DNA of 37,793 bases from Hydnum rufescens UP504 (taxonomy: Eukaryota; Basidiomycota; Agaricomycetes; Cantharellales; Hydnaceae), in NCBI GenBank assembly GCA_014904985.1, contig MU129179.1, forward strand, positions 1 through 37,793, in the 5' to 3' direction. The translations under genes and the position numbers were made by a program. The notes beneath the pieces were generated by a model. The model saw only the letters and a list, made by a program, of their open reading frames with translations, ran no database searches and was not told the origin of the DNA. Positions 1 to 9,057 of this stretch are shown here, one piece after another (positions within the stretch are counted from its first letter, which is position 1; each line of letters begins with the position of its first letter).

Positions 1-97
1 AATTCGATTTCCACACATAGCTGTAATTAATTTTGTAATTGGTCATGTGATCGTCCAAAGGCTGGGAGTGGTGTGATTTTGCGTTTTCTGATACTGG

Positions 98-2398
98 ATG
101 TTTTTATCTTCCACACCGCTCACTCTAAGTCTTCACCTTTTCAGCTACTTGTACACCAAGATCACATCACAAGATGCCAATTTCTGCTTAAGCCTTCAAG
201 ATAAAGGCACTAATGATCCTGGTCTAGGAACTGGGTGGGCCTATTTTGTGGAAGAGGAACACTATCAGAATTACCTCACAAACTGTGGGAAACAAAATGA
301 GGTATGAATGTTTACAGCAACATTGCTCTCTTGTTGCTGATATTATTCATAGATGTCAACGTGTACTGGTCTCTTGGCCATCGAGCAAGTGAATACAAAG
401 AACTCCAAAGGACTATGAGTGACAGGAGTCAGTGCAGTCATATGTGCCCATCATGGCTTCCTTCTGCCAACTGGTATTGGCAATCTCCAGAAGGGGGAAT
501 GGTTTGTCCTAATACACATAGGCCTACAGCATGACTGATGTTGGGCCTTGAGATATGTCAATATGGACTACATTCTTTTTTCAGGGCTTCAGGGAACAAC
601 TCTCCATGATCACCTCAACACGTATGATATCTGGTGCATGTACCATAAGAACCTTCATATACGCCATCTCCAGTTGCCCTCCATGCTTCAATTTGACTTC
701 GATTCTGTGACCCTTGATGGAGCAGTGCCAAAATTCCACCTGAATGCTCATGGTGATTTGTGTAGGACAGTCTTCTCACTCAACTTTTTTCCAGGTGTTG
801 GTTGTACAGATGGTGAAGGGATTGAATGTGACTGGGCCAGCATAAATGGTGCAGCTTGAAGCACGAAGGAGATGGGGGAAGGCTCGCGACATGACACCCT
901 TGATGATATATGGGGTGATACGAACTACTGCAAGTTTATTGCGATGGGTAAGACAAACTTGGAAATCTACTCAGCACACTTATTGTGCATTCTTTTTTCA
1001 GGCAGCCTGCTTCCAAAGAAGCTGTGGAATGCCATCATTCAGTGCAAGAAGCATAACAAACAACACGAGATCTTCTGTGGAGTGATCCCTGACACGAACA
1101 AGGCAGAGTGGACAACCATGATAAATCAATGGGAAAACGACAAATCCAAACCTGATCCATATGTTGTAGAAACAATCTGTATGTATCTATTGTGGTTCAG
1201 ATGGATTCTAAATTACTGATTCTATAAGACACCAGTCCAATCGCAGGCTGCGATACAGCTGGAACTTGTTGCTGCTGAATGTGCCAGTCTCAGCATTAAT
1301 GAAATGGAATCAATGCAGCCCAGCCCCAGTGCATTCATCAGTAGTGGATTAGACATCGAAGAAGCCCAGTAAGTCCCCCCTAGATTGATTCTAGTAGAAA
1401 ATCAAACCAATGCTGATGATCCTATATTGTAGGCGAGGTCTTTCCTTTGAAGTCCACAAGCTCAAGTCTTCAAGCACAGACACCCAAAAGGTGAATGTCA
1501 AACATCGTCAGCTTGCCTTGCAAAAGAGGCTTGTGGGTTTCCACAGCATCCAAACCTCACACATGCCAGAAGTGGCTGCTCTGTTGCTGTCTGATTCCCA
1601 TGTTAATCCTGACACCCCCAAAACATCCCCTCTTTATCTACCCCATGAGCTTCCATTGACCTTGTGCTCATTGAGTCTTAATAGCAACCTGGCCATAGTC
1701 AAAGCCAAACTTTGTTTTTCCCAGGCAACTGACTCCCTTGCCAAACTCCATTGCATGTTATCAGTCTTTGTGCACCTTAAGTCCTATAAAATCCAAGAAG
1801 TGCAGGGCCAATGAGCAAACACTTGTGCAAATAATCTTGTGCAGAGATCCAAGGCTCATACCAGGCAATATCTGCATGATACTGAGATGCTCGTGCCACA
1901 TACCTCAAACTGCAAGGTTCCAGAGCATGGGAACAACACTTGTGCAAGTTAAAACAAGATGATATCTGTCCCATGGTTGATCATGAAGAGGAGCCTGATA
2001 AAACAGCCAGGCAGAAGCATAGACTGGGTCCTCGTGAGGGCCACCAAACTCTTTCATGGATATGGATGGTACCTGGTGTTGTCACGGATGACAATGAAGA
2101 AATGCACTCTGGTATGTGAACCTTCATGAATGATTGTTTATGGCGCTAATACTTGTAAATCGAACTAGCCCTTCGTGTTGAATGGGCCAAATCCTTGGCA
2201 CGGAAGTGTCAATGGGCTGAGGAAGTCACCATTCTCCAGGAGGAGATGTGCTGGGTTGTCGCCTACAGCAAGTGGCATGCAACCTGGTGGGAAGAATGGG
2301 TTAATGCTCATGTAGGTTTGGTGTTGGACCTTCAAGAAGGACTATGGGTGTACGCCATGCATCAGTCCTCCATCTATCAAGGACGTTGTTGGAGGGAT
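98..2398 (+). pseudogene. KDZ-superfamily (Kyakuja/Dileera/Zisupton) transposase, decayed and 5'-incomplete
   Basis: Successive fragments in changing frames match, in the right order, the C-terminal half of fungal KDZ transposases as I know the family. A DANF segment (about 175-190) is followed by a G-GWAYFVEE segment (about 225-255), then an STCTG / TGVSAVIC / LQKGE stretch (about 353-500), RYVNMDY (551-575), VPKFH and PGVG-TDGE (about 728-820), a GSRHDTLDD segment (about 882-905), an LELVAAE segment (about 1258-1280), then REGHQTLSWIW and ALRVEWAKS-ARKCQWAEEV (about 2030-2240). Introns can be placed at 302-352 and 502-552, so the ancestral gene was spliced. In-frame TGA codons and frame changes show it is broken. 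The N-terminal CxC2-type region is not in the window. DDE-type DNA transposition is known for the family; this copy should be inactive. Confidence 0.8.
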
Positions 2399-2509
2399 AA
2401 ATCCCTACCACATAGAATTTGTATCACTGGCCAACTACCTCCTCAAACGAATCCAATATGTTCAATTCCGCCTCCTCCATTTCCTGTCATTCCTTTTATT
2501 ATTAAATAG

Positions 2510-4100
2510 CACAGATTCCCCTCTTTCAAAACCGTGGCCTACTCACTTCTCCTCCACCTTGTATATGAGACAATTGTTTGTCCACCTCCAGGTCTTCAAC
2601 AGACCACCTGATTTTGTATTTACCTCGAGTCCAGCCAATTGTGGCTTTGGCAATTCAACTTGCCCTCTTCATTGATGCTCAATCCAGTCTTCTGTGCCAT
2701 TGCCTCAAGGGCGATATATGAGTCCCAATTATATAATCAAGATCACCTAATCCTTGGATCCAACTCGCGGATTAGTCACATGTTAAATAGGGGCTATTCC
2801 CATACTCTCAAGGAGTATTTTGCGAATATCTCCCTCATTTTTGATTGGATCAACTCGGAACGATAATTCCCAGAAAGCTACGATCAATGCCTATCCAACG
2901 GTACCACACATGCGTTTATCGGATACGAACTGCTTCCTCCAGATCGATTTTACCTCATGCTCCACACTATCCTTCAGTATTTCGCAAATATCTTCACCAG
3001 TTTTGATCCAGTTCGTTAGTAACAAATACCCCTGGAAAGACGCTGAAAATCCGCATCGAATGGTACCAAGGGAAAAACGAGCAGATTAGAACTCAGCTTT
3101 CTGTGATTTAGTCTCCCCATGTCTCATTTCACTTTTACCTCCGCTTTCTGATTACTAAAGGCAATTATGGTTCCGGCGCCCTATGTCCGATGGAGGGTAC
3201 GTCTAGGGCGACCAGTTCCACCTTTCCCCAAGGGATTCTGTTCAGTAGGAGAGGAGGAATACCTTGGTTAAGCCATATTCCCCTGTTCTGACTTGTTAAT
3301 TGAATATCTCCTTCAGTTTTCAAGCTTTTGACTTGATTTATTTTTCATCATTTTCGCCTTAATCCCACCTTTCTGCCGGTTACCATAGCATTTCTCTGTG
3401 ATGTATATTAAGTGCAGGAGATGCGAATTTTGATTGTCTTTCCCCCTCATCCCCAGTTTTGAAGGCTTAACAAACTGCCACTGGTCCTAGGGTAAACTCC
3501 ATAACTCAATCACTACTTATCACACATTTGATAGGTTCTCAAGAGGAGGACTTAGTGTGTGATTTGATCCTTTCATTCTCTGTTTAGATAGTCTCTATCA
3601 GAGCAGTACATTCCCCCTTTCCAAAGACCATTCCTTCATAAGGACCTGAACACCCGGATTGATCCCATGATCCCTTCTCTTCATTCTCGATCTCATATTG
3701 TGGACTGTAGCTGGAGTCGACTTCAAATTCCCGCTTACAATGTGCGACCTTATTCCAGAAACAATGGGCAATTCCAGACACTCATACAGCAGATCAACCC
3801 CCTGAAACTCCCAACTGGGTCAACTTGAACCCCAGGAGTGCAGATGATGAGAGTTCTGCTGATGATGAGCACTACCTGTAGTGTAGTCTCTCACTTTGTT
3901 CTCAAACAATGTTCTTGATATGTAAAACCATTGTCCTTTCTACTTCTCAATGTTTTGCATTGCTATCACTACAGAATGTACCATGTTTACAGTTGTGTGA
4001 TATATTATGCCAAATATGTAAATCTTTTGACTTGGCAATGAGCGGTGTTGAGTCTTACAATTGAGTTTGGAACTTAGAACTTGTTTTCGATGACCAAAGT
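2510..4100. other. No intact gene; contains a duplicated coding-like fragment
   Basis: I see no complete gene here. Two short fragments about 160 bases apart (around 2805-2865 and 2958-3018) both read as an L-[KE/Q]-YFANI core followed by a phenylalanine-rich tail and a stop codon. The second fragment is longer: about 2865-3019 reads as a continuous 50-residue C-terminus with a GYELLPPDRFY core. The two look like diverged duplicates of the 3' end of an unknown gene. Other frames of 60-90 codons in this stretch show no recognisable motif. Confidence 0.35.
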
Positions 4101-4102
4101 AC

Positions 4103-5460
4103 ATGTCGAGAAAATCATTATATGGATGTCTTGCTGACTCTTACCAGTGTTCATATAGCATGGTTTCTGCTTGTGCTGATCCAGCATCATTTTGGCACAG
4201 TTGGAGACTCATGCTACATGACATCTCCCATGAGCTCTGTCTGCCTTTGCTTGCCCTATGGAGCATCCCCTTCTTTGTTTGTGCTGTGTGGTACATCTCA
4301 CTATATCTCTCCACAACAATAAAAGTCACTGATGTGTCATTTGACATACCAGTCGGAGTCAAGGACACTGCACCAAAACACAAGGAACCCACTCATCATT
4401 CACCTGTATTTTCCACATCTCTTATCCTGTCAAACATTATGCTCAAACTCAAACTTGGCCTCCTCCTCAGCCATATGCTTGGCCTTGCAGTCAGGTCCAT
4501 GATGATCCCATGTTTTTCCTCACAGCACTATCATCAGCCCACCCCCAAATCCCTGCCTGGTCCTTTCACTATCCACTTGCCACATTCTGACTGTTTCCAG
4601 GCACAGCTGGGGGAATGGGGGGATTGAATTTTCTGCTTGAAGACAATCCAATTGTTTTCATTGCAATACTCAGCTTGCCATCAAGTCCCCCCTTTGTCCT
4701 TTTGCTGGCCACTTTTAGTCTCTTGCTTTTTCCAAGCATGGGTGAAGAAGTGGGGGGATCATGTTTTCAGCTCGAAGACAGTCCAATGTTTTTCATTGTG
4801 ATACTCAGCTCCCTCCCTTTATCCTTTTGCTATCCATCAGCCTCTCACATATCTCTGAGCACAACTGAGGGAGTGGGGGCCAGCTTTATCACATTTGTCT
4901 CTAGTCACCATTGCCAGCTCTGTTTTGGGATTCCTCCATCTTGTTCCATGTCACACTCCCTTGTCCTCAAACTCATGTCCAGCTTCACATGCAGCTTCAA
5001 GTGTTGTCATCACATGCCATTCATCACTACAATATTGTCAGCATACCATCAGATTCATACTTCATCATTCTACTGTTCATTCACCATCTTGCAACAATCT
5101 GGAGATGTCAGGGTTGCTTGCAATCTTTTCTCTCAAGTGTTGCTGATTCCCCTCCATTCTATATTGCAGCTGTGGTTATACTCAGCTTTGAATGCAATCC
5201 CACATTATCTGTCGCAATGCTATTGTTGGCCACCTCCAAGTTCTTTCCATCCACTCATCCTCCCTCAACTATCATCACATCTCTGCACTCTCCATTGTGA
5301 TTTCCAGAATCCTGTTCATGACACCCATGCTTTTTCTTTTTTTCTTTTTTTCTTTTCGCGAACTTTCTTCTTTTCATTTATTGATGGTTCAGCTAGGTAC
5401 TTGGAATACAAGCAGTGACCCACCCTCTCTAGCCCCCTCAATGAAGACCCCCCAAAAATA
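4103..5460 (+). other. Open but unrecognised stretch with diverged ~125-bp tandem repeats
   Basis: Two partly overlapping plus-strand frames of 174 and 267 codons cover 4103-5418. Their translation is rich in Ser, Leu, Cys, Pro and His and shows no domain that I recognise. At least three diverged direct repeats with a period near 120-130 bp are visible: each has a G-run (about 4610, 4750, 4866), and the first two continue into a TTTTC-GCT-GAAGACA-TCCAAT block. A satellite-like origin fits better than a conserved gene. Pyrimidine-rich tracts near 5330-5370 add low-complexity sequence. Confidence 0.3.
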
Positions 5461-5479
5461 GCCAAGGGAACAGGCTGGG

Positions 5480-5930
5480 GAGCAGGTTGAGCATGGACAT
5501 ATCACATTATTTTAATGTTAGGAAATTAAAAAAGGCATGTTTTGAATGGATGGTGGCACCAGGCTGAATGGACAGCCTGGAGGCCCCACTTTTTGGCTGG
5601 GTGGACCCCCAGGGGGTATCCCTGCCCACTGGTCCCAAGCCCACAGGGTGCTGGTAATGGTGGGCACTGGATGCACTTTTTTTTTTTGGATGTAGTACAG
5701 TTTTGTATTGAATATTTTTGAATGGATGGTGAGCAGGGGGGGCGGGGAGCCTGCCCAGTGGTGTCAAGCATATATCCAGTATGCCCACCCATCCAATGTC
5801 CACCCCCTACCCTAATATTAGGCAAATTAGACTGGAGAATCAGACACAGTGCTTACTGTCATTCTTGCATCCCCTTTCACAGTACCATACCATGTATGAT
5901 GCCATAAATACTACAGTATAGGCTGAGAGA
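5480..5930. other. Gene-free stretch with short duplicated motifs
   Basis: No supportable gene. The motif TTGAATGGATGGTG occurs near 5540 and again near 5718, and AT-rich segments resembling each other flank the block (about 5515-5535 and 5810-5830). This suggests a small, internally duplicated, possibly non-autonomous element, but I cannot define its ends. Confidence 0.25.
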
Positions 5931-5935
5931 GACAT

Positions 5936-6175
5936 TTTTCCTACAAGGAACCAGTACAATTCAACCTCCCCATTCCATTCATTGGCCATCATCATGACAC
6001 CTTAGTCTGGCTAGCCTACAAGACCCCTGAGGTCAATCCCACCTCCATGGGGGCCCAAGGGACTTACACGGGCAAGCAATTCCATTGGAACAACACATAC
6101 AAGTGCTTTGAGGTCACTCTTGATGACCTTGATCTTGACTCAGATGATTCCAAAACTCACAACTACAAATCCTAG
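5936..6175 (+). pseudogene. Short open fragment, possible 3' end of an LTR-element polyprotein
   Basis: An open frame of about 80 codons with no start codon ends at the TAG near 6173-6175. The tail is acidic (a DDLDLDSDDS segment). It is followed within 20 bases by a G6 run and then by TGTAATATAG. That order of coding end, polypurine tract and LTR-like TG start is what the 3' end of a retrotransposon looks like. I cannot assign the protein to a domain, so this is inference from layout only. Confidence 0.3.
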
Positions 6176-6190
6176 TGTCTATGCTGGGGG

Positions 6191-6430
6191 GCACTGTAAT
6201 ATAGTGATCAAATGCTATTGCGCAAGCTCCCACAAAGTGCCCTTAACCTCCTTCCTAATCTAGTCACTGATGTAATTAGCATAGTTGCGAGGATTGTAGC
6301 CATGGGCCTAGCCATAAATAGAATCATCTTTTGCCTGGACTTCTATGCAACACATGAAACTGTGACTCTCTCTCTATCAGTCTAGCCTTGCATCTCAGCG
6401 ATTCAGCCATGATACTAATGTATGAACAGG
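6191..6430 (+). repeat. Possible solo or 3' LTR remnant
   Basis: The segment starts TGTAATATAG right after a G6 tract. It contains an ATAAATAGA TATA-like motif near 6313 and a (CT)n stretch near 6364-6376, as promoters of fungal LTRs often do. No second copy is present in the window, so the ends and the assignment are uncertain. Confidence 0.3.
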
Positions 6431-6810
6431 TACAACCACAGCTGCTCCACAAGCCTGCTGTATATGAAGGATCTGGGGTACAAGTCGCATACGAGCACGA
6501 CTCATGCAGTAAGTCCATCCCCCTAGCCTCTAATTGCTAACACTCCCTTCCTACCTTCTAGACAGCTGTTGTGCCCCTTGGCCAATGGCTGCCACTCCAT
6601 CCTCCCATTCCCTTGTCCCCTTCCCTCACTTCTCCCATGCTCAAGGCAAAGCCAGTGTCTAGCCTCACACACAGTCTCCCCATTTGAAGCAAGTGCTTAG
6701 AATGGCAGGATTTCCTTTCCCTTTCAGTTCACAGGCAAGTCAACTCTGTCTCGTCCAAGGACGACTCTTGCATATATTTGAAGTCAGATAGCACGATATT
6801 ACAGCATGTG
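6430..6810. other. Gene-free spacer
   Basis: I see no gene, RNA or clear repeat. The stretch is C/T-rich on the plus strand and leads into the minisatellite. Confidence 0.4.
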
Positions 6811-6811
6811 G

Positions 6812-7060
6812 CTGGGTCATGTTGTTGGTGCAGTGCTGTGTATCACTTTGCTGTGCACCACATTGCCATGTCACATTGTTGGTATGTTGTTGTGTATTGC
6901 TTTGTCATGTCACATTGCCATGCACTGTGTTGCCATGCACTGTGTTGCCATGCACTGTGTTGCCATGCACTGTGTTGCCATGCACTGTGTTGCCATGCAC
7001 CACATTGCCATGTGCTGCACTGCTGTTTGGGCTTTCATCATTTTGTGGGTTATTGTGGTG
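6812..7060 (+). repeat. 15-bp minisatellite
   Basis: Five exact head-to-tail copies of GCCATGCACTGTGTT occupy 6917-6991, and two degenerate copies follow to 7021. Looser GCCATG/CACATTG/TGTTG-type units extend to both sides. Because the period is a multiple of three, all frames stay open and encode 5-residue repeats. No surrounding gene structure supports translation. Confidence 0.85.
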
Positions 7061-7077
7061 TGTTGGATGGGCCCAAT

Positions 7078-7217
7078 CTACAAAAAGGTGTGTCAGTAAA
7101 AAAAATTCCAAAGCAGCACAAAAGAGCAGCTTTCACTGCTCTTTTTGCATCATTGTATCTACTAAAAAAATACTCACCTTGTGACCACACACCCACAGAA
7201 GTAGGTGTGTGGTTGTG
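7078..7217 (-). repeat. Hairpin-bracketed intron unit E (family A)
   Basis: Read on the minus strand, an exon-like palindrome with ACCACACACC/GGTGTGTGG arms (about 7182-7217) is followed by AAG|GTGAGT at 7177, a hairpin with AAAAGAGCAG arms (7120-7129 and 7136-7145), a T-run with ACTGAC, and TAG at 7078-7080. The intron-like length is 100 nt. The unit is the mirror partner of unit A in the inverted duplication. Confidence 0.6.
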
Positions 7218-8090
7218 TGTTTGCCTTTTCAGGTGGTTGTTTATTGTGGTTTGGAGATGGGAAGTAAGATGTAGATTCAACACTGGCAAGTGCCAATACT
7301 CAAGAAGCACTCAAGCACTGGTGCTACACACACAATACACATTAATAGCAAGCATGTAAATGTATAATAAATATTTGTCCAAAAAATAGGAAGAAGACAA
7401 TAATAGTAAGGTAGAGTTCAATAAGACATGATATGGCTAATTGGATTGGGCCACTTCTACACATCAGAATAGGCCCAAATTTAAATATAGTAATGGTATG
7501 TATACACCCTACATGGGTGGCTAATTATATTGGACAGTTCTCACATTTTTCAAGTTTTCATGCCTTCAATTCCCTAAATAGGGAATTGAAGGCATGAAAA
7601 CTTGCAAAATGTGAGAACCATCCAATATAATTAGCTGCCCATGTAGTGTGTATACATACCATTACTATATTTAAATTTGGGCCTATCTTGATGTGTAGAA
7701 GTGGCCCAATCCAATTAGCCATATCATGTCTTATTGAACTCTGCCTGACTATTATCATCTTCCTATTTTTTTGGACAAATATTTATTATATAGTATTTAT
7801 TACACGTTTACATGCTTGCTATTAATGTGTATTGTGCATGTAGCACCAGTGCTTGGGTGCTTCTTGAGTATCAGCACTTGCCGGCATTGAATTGTGCAAC
7901 TACACAGCCACACCCAGCAACAGCCCAGACAGGCAAGCACACAAGCACACACCTGCTGCAGTGGGTGTGTAGTACTATTTAAGGTGAGTTCCCCCCCTTC
8001 CCCCAATGATACTGTGGTGCAAAAAGAGCAGCAAAAGCCGCTCTTTTTGCACTGCATTGAATTTCTTTACTAACTTGGTTATTATTCTAG
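7078..8090. repeat. Large imperfect inverted duplication, centre near 7577
   Basis: The left and right halves are reverse complements around a CCCTAAATAGGG core, with position p pairing roughly with 15155-p. The inner ~200 bases of each arm are nearly identical. The outer parts diverge but remain alignable: 7260-7380 against 7780-7900, and the intron-like unit at 7078-7177 against the one at 7984-8090. If transcribed across the centre, it would form a hairpin RNA of about 500 base pairs. Confidence 0.8.
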
Positions 8091-8193
8091 GTCCTGGCCT
8101 GGTCCCAGGTGCCAGATGATGAGATCCAACTGGCCAGGCCCCCCACAGCAACATGCCAAATGAAGGCACAAGAGGTGGCAACACAAACCACAC
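7943..8193 (+). repeat. Hairpin-bracketed intron unit A (family A)
   Basis: The palindrome at about 7946-7971 (CACACACC / GGTGTGT) precedes AAG|GTGAGT at 7984. A 13-bp perfect stem inside the intron-like segment pairs 8017-8029 with 8040-8052. The segment then has TTTACTAAC near 8066 as a branch-site candidate and TATTCTAG ending at 8090, giving 107 nt. About 100 bases of exon-like sequence lead to the next unit. Confidence 0.65.
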
Positions 8194-8432
8194 ACCTGCT
8201 GCAGTGGGTGTGTGGTTCTATATAAGGTAAGTATGCTTATACACCCACAACAGCATGAAAGAGCAGCAGATGCCACTCTTTTGCACCAATTTTAGTTCTT
8301 AACTAATACATTATTTATTATTCTAGGTTATTGACCAGAAGCAGCAAAATGATGATCTGCTGAATGAACCACCCACAGAAATGATGATGTGACCCACCAA
8401 TGATGGCTGGCCAGACAAAACCCAGACAGAAC
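8186..8432 (+). repeat. Hairpin-bracketed intron unit B (family A)
   Basis: An 11-bp perfect stem pairs 8186-8196 with 8207-8217. TATATAAG|GTAAGT follows, with GT at 8227. A weaker AAAGAG/CTCTTT hairpin lies near 8256-8276. TTAACTAAT near 8300 is the branch-site candidate and TATTCTAG ends at 8326, giving 100 nt. Confidence 0.65.
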
Positions 8433-8699
8433 CACACACCCACTGCAGCAGGTGTGTGGTAAATTTAAGGTAAGCATCTGTACAACCACACAAAAGGAGC
8501 AGCATATGCTGCTCCTTTTGTGTGGCTTTTCTTTTTTTTCTTTTTCACTAACTATTATTTTTTATTCCATATTGTCATTTGAACACACAATGAAGCCCCC
8601 CACCAAAACCCCAACCAAACAAAACCTGCCCATGATCAGCTAACCAGATGAAACCCAGGACTGGAAACCCACAATGTGAGACCACAAAGTGCAGACAGA
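8431..8699 (+). repeat. Hairpin-bracketed intron unit C (family A), acceptor lost
   Basis: A 10-bp perfect stem pairs 8431-8440 with 8451-8460, and AAG|GTAAGC has its GT at 8470. The intronic hairpin is a perfect 40-bp palindrome at 8486-8525 (arms 8486-8505 and 8506-8525). A T-rich tract and CACTAAC (about 8546) follow. The acceptor position reads TTATTCCAT instead of TTATTCTAG, so the 3' splice site appears mutated. A fourth unit starting near 8700 is cut off by the LTR at 8776. Confidence 0.65.
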
Positions 8700-8775
8700 A
8701 CCACACACCAGGCTGGTCAGACACTTCCATTGATCTCAAAGGGCATGTCATTTTGATGTTTGTATAGGACCTAAT

Positions 8776-9044
8776 TGTCGCGAGACTAGGTATATGACTC
8801 AGTCTCGTTATGGAGAACTGATATTCTATTAAGGAAAGTTTACCTAGGTATATGACTAGGGGAAGTAGAATGAGAATATGTAAGGGAATGTATGGAGAAG
8901 CACGGCTCACCTCAGTCTCGTTATGGAGAACTGAGGAGAGTCGGATGTTACCGAGAAACTATACTATAGTCGCAGTGAGGACAGAAAAGGAAATAGGGGT
9001 AATTACTATATACGGAAGATGTCCGCGAGTTTTGATTACCGACA
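8776..9044 (-). repeat. Copia 3' LTR
   Basis: 269 bp, TG...CA bounded. It contains two internal direct repeats: CTAGGTATATGACT at 8786-8799 and 8844-8857, and a 22-bp block at 8800-8821 and 8913-8934. On the minus strand a GAGTGGGCG purine-rich tract lies directly inside the LTR (about 9045-9055), in the position of the polypurine tract. Confidence 0.93.
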
Positions 9045-9057
9045 CGCCCACTCAAGG

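Noticed and set aside
6778..7359. Long Cys/His-rich frames over the minisatellite (up to 193 codons)
   Set aside because: They arise from a 15-bp repeat that keeps every frame open, and no domain or exon structure supports them.
7943..8525. Spliced-leader RNA gene array (exon, GT and hairpins in tandem)
   Set aside because: The units contain a branch-site-like motif and a 3' acceptor, so they look like complete cis introns. No convincing Sm site is present, and trans-splicing leaders are not known in mushrooms.
7943..8775. CRISPR-like array because of regularly spaced palindromes
   Set aside because: The unit length (about 250 bp), the splice-signal content, the diverged repeats and the eukaryotic context exclude CRISPR.
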